Source: Parelaphostrongylus tenuis
Taxonomy: Eukaryota; Nematoda; Chromadorea; Rhabditida; Metastrongylidae
Assembly (NCBI GenBank): GCA_019055375.1
Contig: JAHQIW010000809.1
Span: 1 to 64,000, forward strand
Length of the DNA: 64,000 nucleotides
Direction of reading: 5' to 3'
A program made the position numbers and the translations under genes. This document shows positions 20,425 to 31,300 of the stretch, piece after piece; the stretch's first letter is position 1; each line of letters starts with the position of its first letter. The notes below the pieces were generated by a model that did not search any database, was not told where the DNA came from, and saw only the letters and a program-made list of their open reading frames with translations.

Positions 20425-20665
20425 AAGTGGTTGTGATACTCGTCGCGATGTGGCGCGGGGCTCATCCCCCCACCCCCCCCCCCCCCCCCTTAAACTCATT
20501 TACAACAGTCAACAACGAACGAACGTCCTATAAGACGCCTCAGTCAGGCTATCCCCAAGCTTGCAAGTCGACGTGCTCAACCAACATTCTGCTGCATTCG
20601 AGAGGGCGAAAAAACAAACTAAATGCTAGAAGTATTGGGATCCGCGCAGTCAAAATACAGTGCGT
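20425..20665 (+). mobile_element. family 3 repeat with poly(C) run
   Basis: GTGGTTGTGATACTCGTCGC head and GAAGTATTGGGATCCGCGCA end match the other family 3 copies. A run of about 18 C at 20472-20490 interrupts the middle. It directly follows the RTE fossil. Confidence 0.55.
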
Positions 20666-20889
20666 TTCACACAAATGAGGGTTGACGATGGACGACGATC
20701 AGTACCAAGCCTTTGCTATCACCTTTACGCTTATGGGATAGAGGAACTTTAGATATACAGATGATTGTCTTGTCACTTGTTCCACAGGATAGGATGGTCG
20801 AAATTGTTTTAAATTCTTGTATCAACATCAGAGTAATTAATCCATTGGGTGCAACAGGGACGCGTCGCCAGCCTCGGTTCGCCGCATGC

Positions 20890-21000
20890 GTCGAGCAGCC
20901 CCTACTGCTGAGTGGTTGGTAATGCCGGCTATCGGGAAAAAGGCTACTGGTTCAATTTCCACTCACGACGCTTTGCAGAAGACTTTTTGGTGCAGAATAG
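20890..21000 (+). mobile_element. tRNA-like SINE head, degenerate
   Basis: GAGTGGTTGGTAATGCC and CTGGTTCAATTTCCAC are spaced like A and B boxes, followed by CGACGCTTTGCAG. Confidence 0.35.
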
Positions 21001-21990
21001 AATTGGAGGTTTACCCTCTTCATTATTTTCGGATGAAGCGTAGATTCATGGGGTAACAACGCATATTCAACTAATGTTTATTTTGTTATGCATACATTTT
21101 CATGTGAATATGTTGCGTTTCATGTATTGTCATAAGTTGCAGTTTGTTGAATAAATGGCAATAAATGCTTTAAATATTCGTCTGTGTTGCGACTTTACTC
21201 TGTGAGATGTAAGCGTTTTTGTTTTCCTATAATATTTAGGTCTATATAAGAATCTTCAATTGTAGTCGACATCAAAAAAAACACAAAGGCATCTGCTATT
21301 ACGTTGTGGGTAGAAAATCGAACAAGTAACCTTCCTCCGCATGGCCGGCTTCACTAACCACATAGCACTACGAAGTGCTCGCTGCTCGCAGCAAGAGGGG
21401 CTAACGCTGTGGATCTGTCAAACCCAGTGTATCAGCGCGTTCGGGACGGCGTCATTCTCGGCTGGCATGCGGTATGGACGGCTCAGAAGAGCGGATAGCG
21501 ACTCGCACTTAACTGATAGTGTAACAAAGTGGTGAATAAATTTGGCCTTTTATTGTAATTAAAAGATAGAATATCACTCAAGAGAATTCAATAGGGCTCT
21601 TAGTAGTAAAAACAGCGCCAATACTCTCTGAAACACCTCGTTTCCTAACGGGAAATCCACCATTTTAGTGATTCAATACTAACAAACAATTAACTGTGGC
21701 AAAAGTTATGCTGTAGACTACATTCGGTGTTAGTTCATTAACAACTCACAACAGTTTTTGATTATTGACCCTTTCGAGATCGTGGAGCCATCTCCCCTAC
21801 ATCTCTGAGCTCCAGCGTGGGAATGAATTGAATGTATTGTTGTATTATTTCAGTTGTATTACAAATATTATTTTTCTAATTGTAACAACATAATATATTT
21901 ACATAATATATAACAAAGGAAAATGACATTAGTGATACAATGATTCATTCTGATAACATAATTTGAACCTTTCATGAGGTCTGTTGGCAT

Positions 21991-22057
21991 TTATACAGTG
22001 CAAGACACGTGTTTCGGCATTACAGCTCGGTCAGTTGTACGGTTTCTTTCGGTTCAG
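21991..22057 (-). ncRNA. decayed hammerhead, left arm of foldback
   Basis: On the minus strand: stem I remnant, CUGACCGAG (one extra C in the core), a UGUAAU loop region, then CCGAAACACGUGUC and UUGCAC. The cleavage side is perfect but the inserted base should kill activity. Confidence 0.6.
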
Positions 22058-22313
22058 TCAGTTCCGTGGAGAGATATCTCTTGTGTGTAAAAAGCCACGC
22101 TGAACTATTTGCACGTGCCGCTTGATGAAAAGATCACCCGACAGCTAGTGTTGCGCAGATATTTCTAGATTATATTGCTTTAATCAAAGTCTCAAAAGCA
22201 CTCGTAACGAAAAGTATAAGAATCATGTTCCACCAATTATGAGCAATCGCCCAAACGGCATGTGTAAAAAGTTCGACTCCTATATACAGAGGATATTCCC
22301 CGCGGAACTAAGC

Positions 22314-22377
22314 AAACCGAAAAGCACCGTGTAACTGACGAGGCTATAATATTGAAGCACGTGTCTTGCACTGTATA
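22314..22377 (+). ncRNA. decayed hammerhead, right arm of foldback
   Basis: Stem I GUGUAA/UUGCAC pairs six for six (one G-U). CUGACGA and CACGUGUC are intact, but stem II no longer pairs and GAAA reads GAAG. Confidence 0.6.
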
Positions 22378-23532
22378 AGCACTCCTCAAATAGTGTTGTC
22401 AGGTTATATTTCTCTTAGCGAGGTCACAAAAACACTCAAAATGAAAGGCACTATAGTGATACATTCAATGCACCTCCTCGCTGGGGGTTAGAGATACAGA
22501 AGAGGTAGGACCACGGTCTTGAAAGGGTCAAGACATCAGCAGCTGGGACGTTTTCAAATTATAGAAAAGATTTGTTTCATGAGTAATTCTTTATTATAAA
22601 CCTACTTTCACTGTACAATGGACTGATTTGTCTTGGAGATTATTGAGACGGGACCTACCCAGTGTTTTAAAGTGCTCTACGTAATTATTTCTAATTGGAT
22701 GCCCCCGAGACGATGTCCTATAACTCGTCCAGCTCCATTAATTTCAAATTACTTCAGTATCACGCCGTACAGGTAATTGTGATGGGTTATCAGTACATCA
22801 AAGATTTCTTAATCTCCCACCTACATCCGTCATACAGGGTGCGCAAAATGTACTGATAATTTTGTGTTTGTTAATTTTAGCACTGAAATAAAGTTTTCTA
22901 TCAATGCTGATGATTTTATTGAATTCTTTATTCATTCTCATTCCAGAATGTTCTATTTGTTCGTCTATTTTCAGGCGTGCTCATGTTTAAAAAATCGTCA
23001 TTCTGGATGTGCATCATAAAAATTAGCGCGTTATAGTAGTTGAGTTGCACAAGACGGGAATGAAAACGGCAAACATTGTCAAAATCGATTGGTTACGAAA
23101 CAGTAAGTCTCTACAAAACCACAAAACGTTCCAGAGTGAGTGATCAAAATGACGAACGTTTTCAAAGGTCGTCCAACCATCTCGTCTACTCCGGAAAATA
23201 TTCAAAAAATTCGCTGCCAAGTTTTTCGAAATCCGAAGCGTTCGATGCGCAAAACGGATCAGGAAGGTGGGAACAAGCCAGTGGAGCATCCTAAACATTG
23301 TCGAAAATAGGCCGAAGCTGAGCAGCTCCAAGATCGCTTGCGTTCACTTTCTGGTTCGCCGAATGATTCCTCTGATCTCCGCTACTCGTTTGTTGAAGGT
23401 GCTTTTTACGTATGAGAAGGAGTCATGGTCGAACCACTTCACAATCGCCGGAATCGATGTCAGTTTTTCAAGAATATCCACTAAAAGTCCACAGCAGCAA
23501 GAACCATGGGCCACAGTTATTTTCTAGCTTCT

Positions 23533-23542
23533 AGATGGTCCG
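23533..23542. repeat. 10-bp target site duplication
   Basis: GATGGTCCGG here is repeated at 23853-23862, flanking the SINE. Confidence 0.85.
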
Positions 23543-23852
23543 GGAGGAGCGCATGTGGCGCAGTGGTTAGAGGTGCCCTGCGTCGCACACGAGGTCAATG
23601 GTTCGATCTCGCGCTCATGGCCCACCAAGCCATCCATCCCTCCGGGGTCGGTAAATTGGTACCAGGCAGGTCTCAGACTTGTCTGGGAGGATAAGCAGCA
23701 CTGACTCGGTTCAGCGGGAGGCCACCGCGAGTCATTGTAAAGGCCAGATATGCATTCAGTCACCTCAAACGAAGTTAGAAATTGAAGTCGAATGCATGGC
23801 GCATCCCTAAGGGATTGATCAACGCCGAGAGCTTTATCCTTTTATCCTTTAT
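23543..23852 (+). mobile_element. tRNA-derived SINE, family 1, full length
   Basis: Inserted in the transposase pseudogene and bounded by the 10-bp duplication, so the family limits are exact here: 310 bp from GAGGAGCGCATGTGG to a TTTATCC-type tail. A box GTGGCGCAGTGGTTAGAGG, B box GGTTCGATCTC. A simple-sequence tail instead of poly(A) suggests partnership with an RTE-type LINE. Confidence 0.9.
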
Positions 23853-24458
23853 GATGGTCCGGCCGGCGTTTGCGTCACCGGAAAGACGACGTTGGTCTTC
23901 ATCAACAGAAATGTCAAAATCAACTTCTACCAGCTAACAGCAGCAAGTTTACAGGGCGTACTGGAGCCTTAGAGTACTCAACACTTCAGTGCCGACGGAT
24001 TTACTCTTCGGCAAGACTGGGTTCCTGTGCATTTAGCTCGCTCAACGATTTCCGTCTGTCAAGAGCTGTTTCCATGCTTTGAGGCAAGACATTTGGCCGT
24101 CAAGTCGTTGGTTCTGGATCAAATGGATTACTTCGTGTGGTCCATACTGGAGGAAGAAATCTCGGCTACTCGCTACACTACCGTAGACGCGCTTTAAAAC
24201 GGCTTTGACTCGCGCTTCGGACGGAATTACAGGGGAAACGTGTGCGCGTAAAGTTGAAGATTTTCGCAAGCGAATTCGTAAATATATAAAGGCCAAAGGG
24301 GCAATTTCGAGAAGTTGGTATAAGGTTTTTGTTTATCGCTGAATTTGTTAATCTAATAAACGTGAATATTCCTTCAAATAAATGAATTCATATGTTTTTG
24401 CAACATTTTTTCACTTTGAACTATTCGAAAAAATAATCAGAACTTCTTTCGCGCCCTC

Positions 24459-26150
24459 TATATGCTCTCCACCTAAACCACTCTGAGTAATCTCTGTTTG
24501 GTGTGGTTCGAATTATCTATCGTTATTGTGTGCGAAAAAAAAGTTGGTGGACGGATGATTGTTGGTTGCCATAGAGTTCCGTGCGAATGAGACAATCGTA
24601 TTACAGGAAAATTAGTAGGTAGTGTACGTTTTCCGTTTCATCCTTGTTTCAGCGTGCGAAGTAAAACCCACAATTAAGGTGTGCACGCGTGTTCTTACTA
24701 AACAACCGAAGTCAAATACCTCAATAATGTGTTTGATGACTTTTGAACCAGATTGAAAACAAATTTGATTGATTGAAATGTTTGAATTTGATTGAATTAT
24801 TCGATGTCCACCGCTTGTCTTATGTGATGTTACAAAGAATAGAGCAAAGTACTTTTGTTTGTCAAATAAAAGCGTAAAGAGAGGACGATTTAAGTTGACG
24901 AATCGGTAATTAAGCATGTATTGATAACTAATGACAATGTGTCGACAATTGAGGCATGTGAGTTCTTGAGAAACTCTCTCTTTCTAGACCACGTATAATG
25001 GCATAATAATGTCACGAATGCACGAAGTTCAAATATATAAACAATAAGGCGTTTGGTATGATGACTCCTTTAGAGACGCGTCATACAATTGACCAAATGT
25101 ATATATAGTCTGTATGACTAATTGTGGTGACATACAACGATAGAATAAACTCAATGATCTTTTGTTTTCTGCCAGAGAAGTCTGGTACTTCTCAGCTGAC
25201 CCCAAAAGAAAGGGAAGTTGGGAGCTCGTGGCGTCGGACTAACAATCTGTGTGAAGTACGGGGCACCTCCAATCACTACTCTGCTCGTTGTGCAATATTA
25301 TGTAATTCACTACAATGAATGTGAACATATACTTATTTAATTTTTTGTTTGAATCGTCTTTACATGCGCAATTTCTAGCGGTTGTTCCATTTTTTCCCAA
25401 TAATCTGTATGCCTTTGAATTTGTGTAAGAGTTTGGCTGGTGCTAGATAATTTTGTGTTCTTTATGAATATCGCTGAATGTTGATTAAGACGGTTTTTTT
25501 GTGGAATCTTGAAATAGCTCTAGTGAACCATTTTCAGGTTTTCGCTGACACTTATTGGCCTTAGTAGATCGGAGGGAACCTTCCTATATAAATGTGATAA
25601 CAGTAAACCATACCGAGAGGACCTGGTTGGCCGACCTTGTGCACCGTCGAACCAGTGAGTAAAGTAGGCGTATTTTACGGTATCTCTAATCACTACTCTT
25701 CCGACATCTCAAAGCATCATGTGTTTCTACACGTTTCTCTTCATAATCGAGATCTATTTTTTTGTAAAAATTTTGCTGGACAACGATTTTCTAGCATACT
25801 TTTCGTTACTGTTTCAGGGTTGAATTTTTATGATTTCAGGTGTTTACTTGTTTTTTCAAAAAGCGTCCTTATTGCGGAGTAACAGCCAAATAATTTTGAG
25901 CTTCACATTCCGTTACCAGGAAGCGTTTCCTTGTAGAGATCTCTTTTGCTGAACTGCAATTTTACAGCAGATTCTCAATAGTCATTCAGAAGTTTATAAT
26001 TAGTTGATTTTAACAATGTATTTTGTTTTTGAGAAGGCCTTCTTGCAGCACTGTAGCTGTGAAAACAACATTGTGATTCACACTCCCGCACTTTATCGCG
26101 ACCATTTTCGTTCCTTATTTGGAAATTTTTTCTTCGTTTCGTGGAGATTT
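24459..26150. other. no gene assigned; repeat-like blocks
   Basis: A block CTAATCACTACTCTTCCG near 25690 partly repeats CCAATCACTACTCTGCTC near 25270. Nothing else is supported here. Confidence 0.35.
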
Positions 26151-26159
26151 TTAGGTTTT

Positions 26160-26600
26160 TTCTATTGAATTCTGAAAGAAACTTTGTTCTCTCGTTTCTA
26201 TGGGTTTTTGGTTATTATTTTTTTTTATATTGTCAAATAAACCCACTACGAAGCCAAAACCTAAGCAGCCAAAACTTTTGCAGGGAATGCATATCAACAT
26301 GTAGAGGAAATCTTGGCGCATCAGAACCGTATGTTCTATCTGATTTCTTGTCATAGCGAAGCAAAAGACCGAAATTAAAAAACAAAAAAGTGCTTCACAA
26401 GCAAATACGTAAAGGAACCGTGCTGCGCGATCATTTGAATGCCCTATCGATCCACGGCCACTCACACCCTAGCCCATAAGCAGTGTACGGAGTGTGTAAA
26501 ACGTAGTGCATTTTCTCTGTTTCAATGCAGTAAAAGGGCTTTCCACAAAACAGCGCAATACTAAGCTCGCCGAGATTTACGTTATCGGACAATCTAATAG
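26160..26600. mobile_element. family A element fragment
   Basis: GATCCACGGCCA at 26450 and the flanking blocks match the interior of the element at 11345-11965; no inverted ends remain. Confidence 0.4.
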
Positions 26601-26960
26601 TCTTAAGGAGGGGCTCTGTCCTGCGATTAATACGTGGGTGTAAGACTCAATTTTATCATCCCTGCTGCAGCACTGTAAAAATTTTTTTTGGAAAACAAGG
26701 ACACTTTTGAAGTTACGAGGTCTACCTATCGAGTAATTGCTAATTGTTTGAGAGAAGGGCTCGGTTCAGCAAAAAAAAAAACGCGCGATAACTCGCGTTG
26801 TGGAAGGCCAAATTCCATTTTTAGTGACACAGTGCTATAAGAAGGCTTCTTTGAAAAAAAAAATAACGGTATCCATATACGAGATTTGTGCTAACGAATG
26901 ATTACTGAAAATCTGAGGGAAATATGGAGAACGTCTTGTCATCAAAAGGCAAAAATGGAT

Positions 26961-27098
26961 TCCGATAACGAAAAACACCTGTGGCTCCTTTCCATAGTTC
27001 TGTATCCATTGTTCTCTTACCCTGTGATATGGCCCGCAATGAACTAGAAAGCCATCAACTGTTTTGAGACTCCAATAGAAAAGCAACTCTTTTTGCAC
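26961..27098 (-). other. exon-like ORF, possible glycosyltransferase 31-like piece
   Basis: The minus frame reads DGFLVHCGPYHRVREQW and then EPQVFFVIG. The order hydrophobic strand, H/S-x-P, R-x-x-R-x-x-W and a second strand ending in G resembles the start of the beta-1,3-galactosyltransferase fold (family GT31). The frame is open for at least 20 codons upstream. No firm acceptor or donor and no DxD-bearing exon is seen, so it may be a fragment. Confidence 0.28.
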
Positions 27099-27255
27099 AA
27101 CTTTCAGATTATCAATCGTGTTCAGAACATTTTCTGAGCCTATACAATGACAGAGATATTAAGAGACCTTTTCTTAGGTGATCTTTGAACCGGAAGTGCA
27201 GTTTAAAATGTTCGGAGGCGATTCCTTTTCATGTAGGAGCTCGTCTGAACCGAAA

Positions 27256-27319
27256 GGCACCGTGCTATTGCTGAGGCTTGACATCAAAGCCGAAACGTAC
27301 GTCTAGCACTACTAGTGCC
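27256..27319 (+). ncRNA. hammerhead relative, core changed at two bases
   Basis: Architecture complete: outer stem I GGCAC/GUGCC, inner stem I GUGCUA/UAGCAC, stem II GGCUU/AAGCC, GAAA, palindromic stem III ACGUACGU, then C17 at 27303. The core CUGAUGA reads UUGCUGA, so two catalytic-core bases are wrong. It belongs to a second ribozyme subfamily with the copies at 59950 and 60760. Confidence 0.68.
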
Positions 27320-27845
27320 ATATCAGACTTCTGAAAGGCCTAAAATATGCTATCGAAGACATTAACTTCCAAAAGGTCTCAAAAAACAGTGGATTATGAA
27401 GGTTTGAAAAGAGAGTTCCATAAAAACAAATGTTGCAAATGACTTTCTCTCCTCTAGAGTACTCATGTACTTTTGTTCTGGTAATCACTGGGATGTTCAG
27501 AAATTATACCACGACGCAGCCACCATTTCTAGCTTCAAATTGCTTAATTTCCAGAGAAAATTCTTAGTATCAGAAAAAATCTGTTTCAGTGATCGAAATT
27601 GCCTTTTTAAGCTTTTTCTCGTCACTATATAACCTAGATCATTAACGAATATAAGAGTGTACTTTTCCAGGACATGTTTTGGTTGTTCTTCTCATTTCTT
27701 GCTCTCAAAAACACTGCAATAATTTCATTTGTTAGAATGTCATCATCGATCTGCAGTATGAAATAGCAACATTCTGTGTGGTTTTGGTTGTTAGAGAAAT
27801 GTAAGAAAACCGTGAAACTTCTCATATAGCACTGCTGAATTTTCT

Positions 27846-28049
27846 TCAAGCTTCTTCATCAGCGAAAAATTCAGATGCAAAGAAAAAGATGAATTGTAAC
27901 TTTGAGTAGACGATATCATCCTCGTGTTTTGCTGCGGGAATATTGAAATCTCGCTCTACTTTTCCTGTTAGCATTGTGAATGCATTTGACTGCATAGAGT
28001 GCATCTCAGTTCGATTGAAGAACGCTAAATCCGGCAAATTAGGAGCCAT
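27846..28049 (-). other. ORF of 67 codons, unassigned
   Basis: The minus frame starting MAPNLPDLAFFNRTE has balanced composition and looks coding, but it has no splice sites or known domain. It lies 265 bp beyond the stop of the long minus-strand gene. A second frame overlapping its end (LMKKLEENSAVLYEKF) is also open. Could be an exon or a decayed one. Confidence 0.25.
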
Positions 28050-28313
28050 TGTGTCATAAATATTGCGTCAATAGTATAGTGTTCATCTTGAACACATGAA
28101 CATAAATTTATTAAGTTCACGAGGTAATAGAAAGTCGATCCTTGAAGTATTTATAAGCGTACCTCAAAGTAGCTCAATTTGATTTTGTTGATTAAGCCTG
28201 TAGCGCAAGGCTGGCAATAAAAATGAGACAGTAGACTCGAATCATCGGCTATGAAGATTACGAGTCGCGTCGAAACGATAGAAAACTAAAATTTCTTATA
28301 GCCAGCCCGTGCT

Positions 28314-31300
28314 TCAAGTTTGATCAGCAAAGAAAGTATGGCGATTGGTAATGCCGAAATGAAATCTGGTACATAGTAATTGAGTCCAATTTATCTGAAA
28401 TAAAAACGAAAAACACATAACAATGAAGAGAGAAAACTATTCGTCAGGCGCTTCAAGTGTGACCTGATAATTATTTCGATATTCTGCTCTCCTCCCAGCC
28501 TATCATAAATGGCTCTCATATGTTTTCAGCTGAATTGCTGCCTGCATCGCAATCGGTGGCCCATCTAGCTTACAATAATTCCAACTAGAAGACGAGCTAG
28601 AAGTAAACATATATGATGTGCTACATTCACGAGCTGTCCCTCGTTACCTTGGTTCTGGAAGTAATAAAAACAAAGGATTCACAACACCGGAGTGCGATCT
28701 CTTTCACGTCCGTCAACATTCAAATATTATTGAGAAGCGCTGAGGCGTGACTATGCTGAAAAAGAACTAGCTGGTGCTGACCTGAGTATATCGATGACCG
28801 GCGGAACTTTGGGTGATAGCGACGATATTCAAAATCTTTGTTAGTGTTTTTTTTCCTCTGTGAAAGGCTATTTTTCAAAAGACTATTTACTAGCTTGATA
28901 AAGTGATTTTTACATGTTTCACATCACATCGAATATTAACGTCTAAAACACCGTTAGAGATCTATTTAGACATTGTTTCTCAAAACTCACCAGTAGGTGT
29001 ATTTTAGTGAGGTGGAGAATACTGAGTGTAGAAAAAAATACTGAAAATGCAAAGAAAAGGTTTTCTTTCGACTTTAGATACTAGCGGCTTTCCGGCATCC
29101 TAAATACACTTGTTGAAACTAAGGAGAAATAACCACTTCAAAATCCAAATGGAAACGAAATCGTATAGCAGCGTAATGTAATGTATGAGCAGTAATGATA
29201 GAATAAGTAGTAGATGGAACGTTGGATCGTTAGAATTTATGACGCTGAGCATATCAAATATGACCTAGTTAGCCGGCCTGGTTAGCATTAGTTGTGCCGG
29301 GAGGGCGAACAGAAAAGCTCATTGGGCGGACTGAAATTAAATTGAGACTCGACCGAATAGCCGAGAAGCTGTCGTCGTGGTGGTGGTCCCGTTGCAAGTC
29401 TGCGTCCTGTTTCTCTTAATTGTGACCGACACCCTCGTCTCTCCTCACTCCATTGTCCAGACAACATCAACCCTATTCAGTAACATCTGATTCTGTTGCC
29501 AAAGCTAACCTTTCTCTGCTATGTTTGTTTTTACCAACAAATTTGTTTTCTAAATTACTCATTGGTTCGGTCTGCTACCTATCCTTGGTTGCTCACTCAG
29601 ATTAACTACACAAATTGTTGCGGCCCTGGAAGGATCTTGCCGCGAGTTAGCAAATCATTTCTCGATTCACAACGGCTGTAGCGGAGGCTTGGCAATGCCC
29701 AGCATGAATGCGTTAGAGTTTGAAAAAAAAACTAATACTCAGCCAGCATTCGAAATGTCATTGAGTCAAAAATTTGTCAGACTGCAGTCGACAAACCCAA
29801 AGGATTATTTGAATTTCTGGGTAGCGGTTGCTAGACAACGAAATGAATGGAGGATATAGTGGAGTCATTGTTGATCTGTCTTACTAAATGATAGAATTGC
29901 TGCTCACTTATGTTTCATTCACAAAATCGATGCTTATAACTTTATCCATGCAACGAAATGTACAGAACTCGGGGTTGGGTGAAACCTGCCTCTCTTGGTG
30001 CCTCATTGGCCACGCACTTGGCACGTAAGAAGTTGTTAACAATGAAGGAAAGAAGCATTGACATAAGTTCCAAAAAATTCTGCTATTTATTGGGGCGGTA
30101 ATCTCACGGTAATCCATTTATTTTCAATAATTGAGGAATGTTCCATGAGTTTGCTGTTCCTACGACAGCTTCATCTTAGAGCAAGTATAGGCAAGTTGTG
30201 CACCTAAATGCTCATAAGAAAAGACGCAATTGAGCGATATTAAAATCAAGAAAGTTCAGTTACTTTTGGTCAATAATTCTGCAAAGTTATATTCCCGCAA
30301 ATGGCAATTTTTGGGTAGAAAAGTCGTTATCTTCAAAGTCCTATGAAGACTGTCATATGAAATATTTGTAAAGAAAAACGATATAGATAAATAGCGTTTT
30401 TAACGCACTTCCAAACATTAGGACGGCTTGCATTTAGTAGACGTTGTTTTATGGACTAATCTATCTGTTGGATAGTACGAGATATACACCCACTACAACA
30501 ACATTAAATTCGATAATCTCCCACCATGTGGGCAGGTTGAAGACAAAGATACAATAACACCTAGACTTTGTTCCCTCCGCAAAGGACACACGGTTTTCTT
30601 TTTGATAGTAGAATTTATAAATGATATGAACTGCAATCTACCACTTTTAGACCCTTTATGTGAGTGGATGTCGATAAACTACGCTGAAGCGCTTCTTAGT
30701 CAAAGTAACGCAGTAAATGGGAAGATTATCATAGTTGTGGTAAGATGTATTTCTTTGGTATGTCTTTTTTTTTGTGAGAAGATCACGTTTGATTTGGTGA
30801 AATCTGTCATGGCATAGATTTACATGTGCTCAATAGATTTGTAACGTTCACAGAAACACCGTGTCCTGTCCCTTGTTTCAAATCTGATTTAATAGTTTTT
30901 ACGCAAACTTTTGTTCACTACTTGACCTTTAATCACTTCTGCATAGGCTGGAGTAAATAAGGATAGGGAAGAAAGCCTTCAATACTGACCTATTCCTTAG
31001 GGATGGCCATGCATTCGACTCCATTACTCATTCTGGTAGTGATTGAATGCATAATTGATTCATGGAATGACTTTCGATGTCCTACTGATGCAACAGTTCA
31101 GTGATTTTATTCTTCCTAACAATTTCAGTACCATTTTGCTGGCTTTTGAGCGAATGAGGCTCGATACATTACGGCCGGGATTGAACCAAGAACTGCGCGT
31201 ATATTGCTGAACAACGTTGCGACAAACGCGCTCTCCGAGCTGAATGTCCTAAAATAATATTATCTACTTGAAGCCCCTGAATGATTCGTTATGGGCTCTA

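Larger units (their letters stand above)
21765..22531. mobile_element. TIR MITE with TTGACCCTTTC ends
   Basis: Ends of about 75 bp are inverted: TTGACCCTTTCGAGATCGTG at the left and the complement of TTGACCCTTTCAAGACCGTG at the right. ATTGAATGTAT is shared at the inner edge. It resembles the TTAA/CCCTTT family at 7750. Inside it lies the ribozyme foldback at 21991-22377. Confidence 0.6.
23060..24300 (+). pseudogene. broken Tc1/mariner transposase
   Basis: The frame opens at an ATG that reads MKTANIVKIDWL and is soon broken by shifts. After the SINE insertion, GKTTLVFINRNVKIN corresponds to the catalytic-domain stretch seen better in the sister copy (SVMVCADICATGKTPF). Several frameshifts and the 310-bp insertion exclude activity. 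Confidence 0.7.
22835..24458 (+). mobile_element. Tc1/mariner-like DNA transposon, inactive
   Basis: Flanked by TA on both sides. The left end starts CAGGGTGCGCAAAATGTACT and the right end is its imperfect complement (near 24427-24458). Without the nested SINE it is about 1.3 kb, a normal size for the superfamily. A sister copy lies at 62713-64000. Confidence 0.8.

Noticed and set aside
27840..27870. CTGATGAAG on the minus strand near 27855 as a hammerhead
   Set aside because: Stem II does not form and the flanks do not pair.
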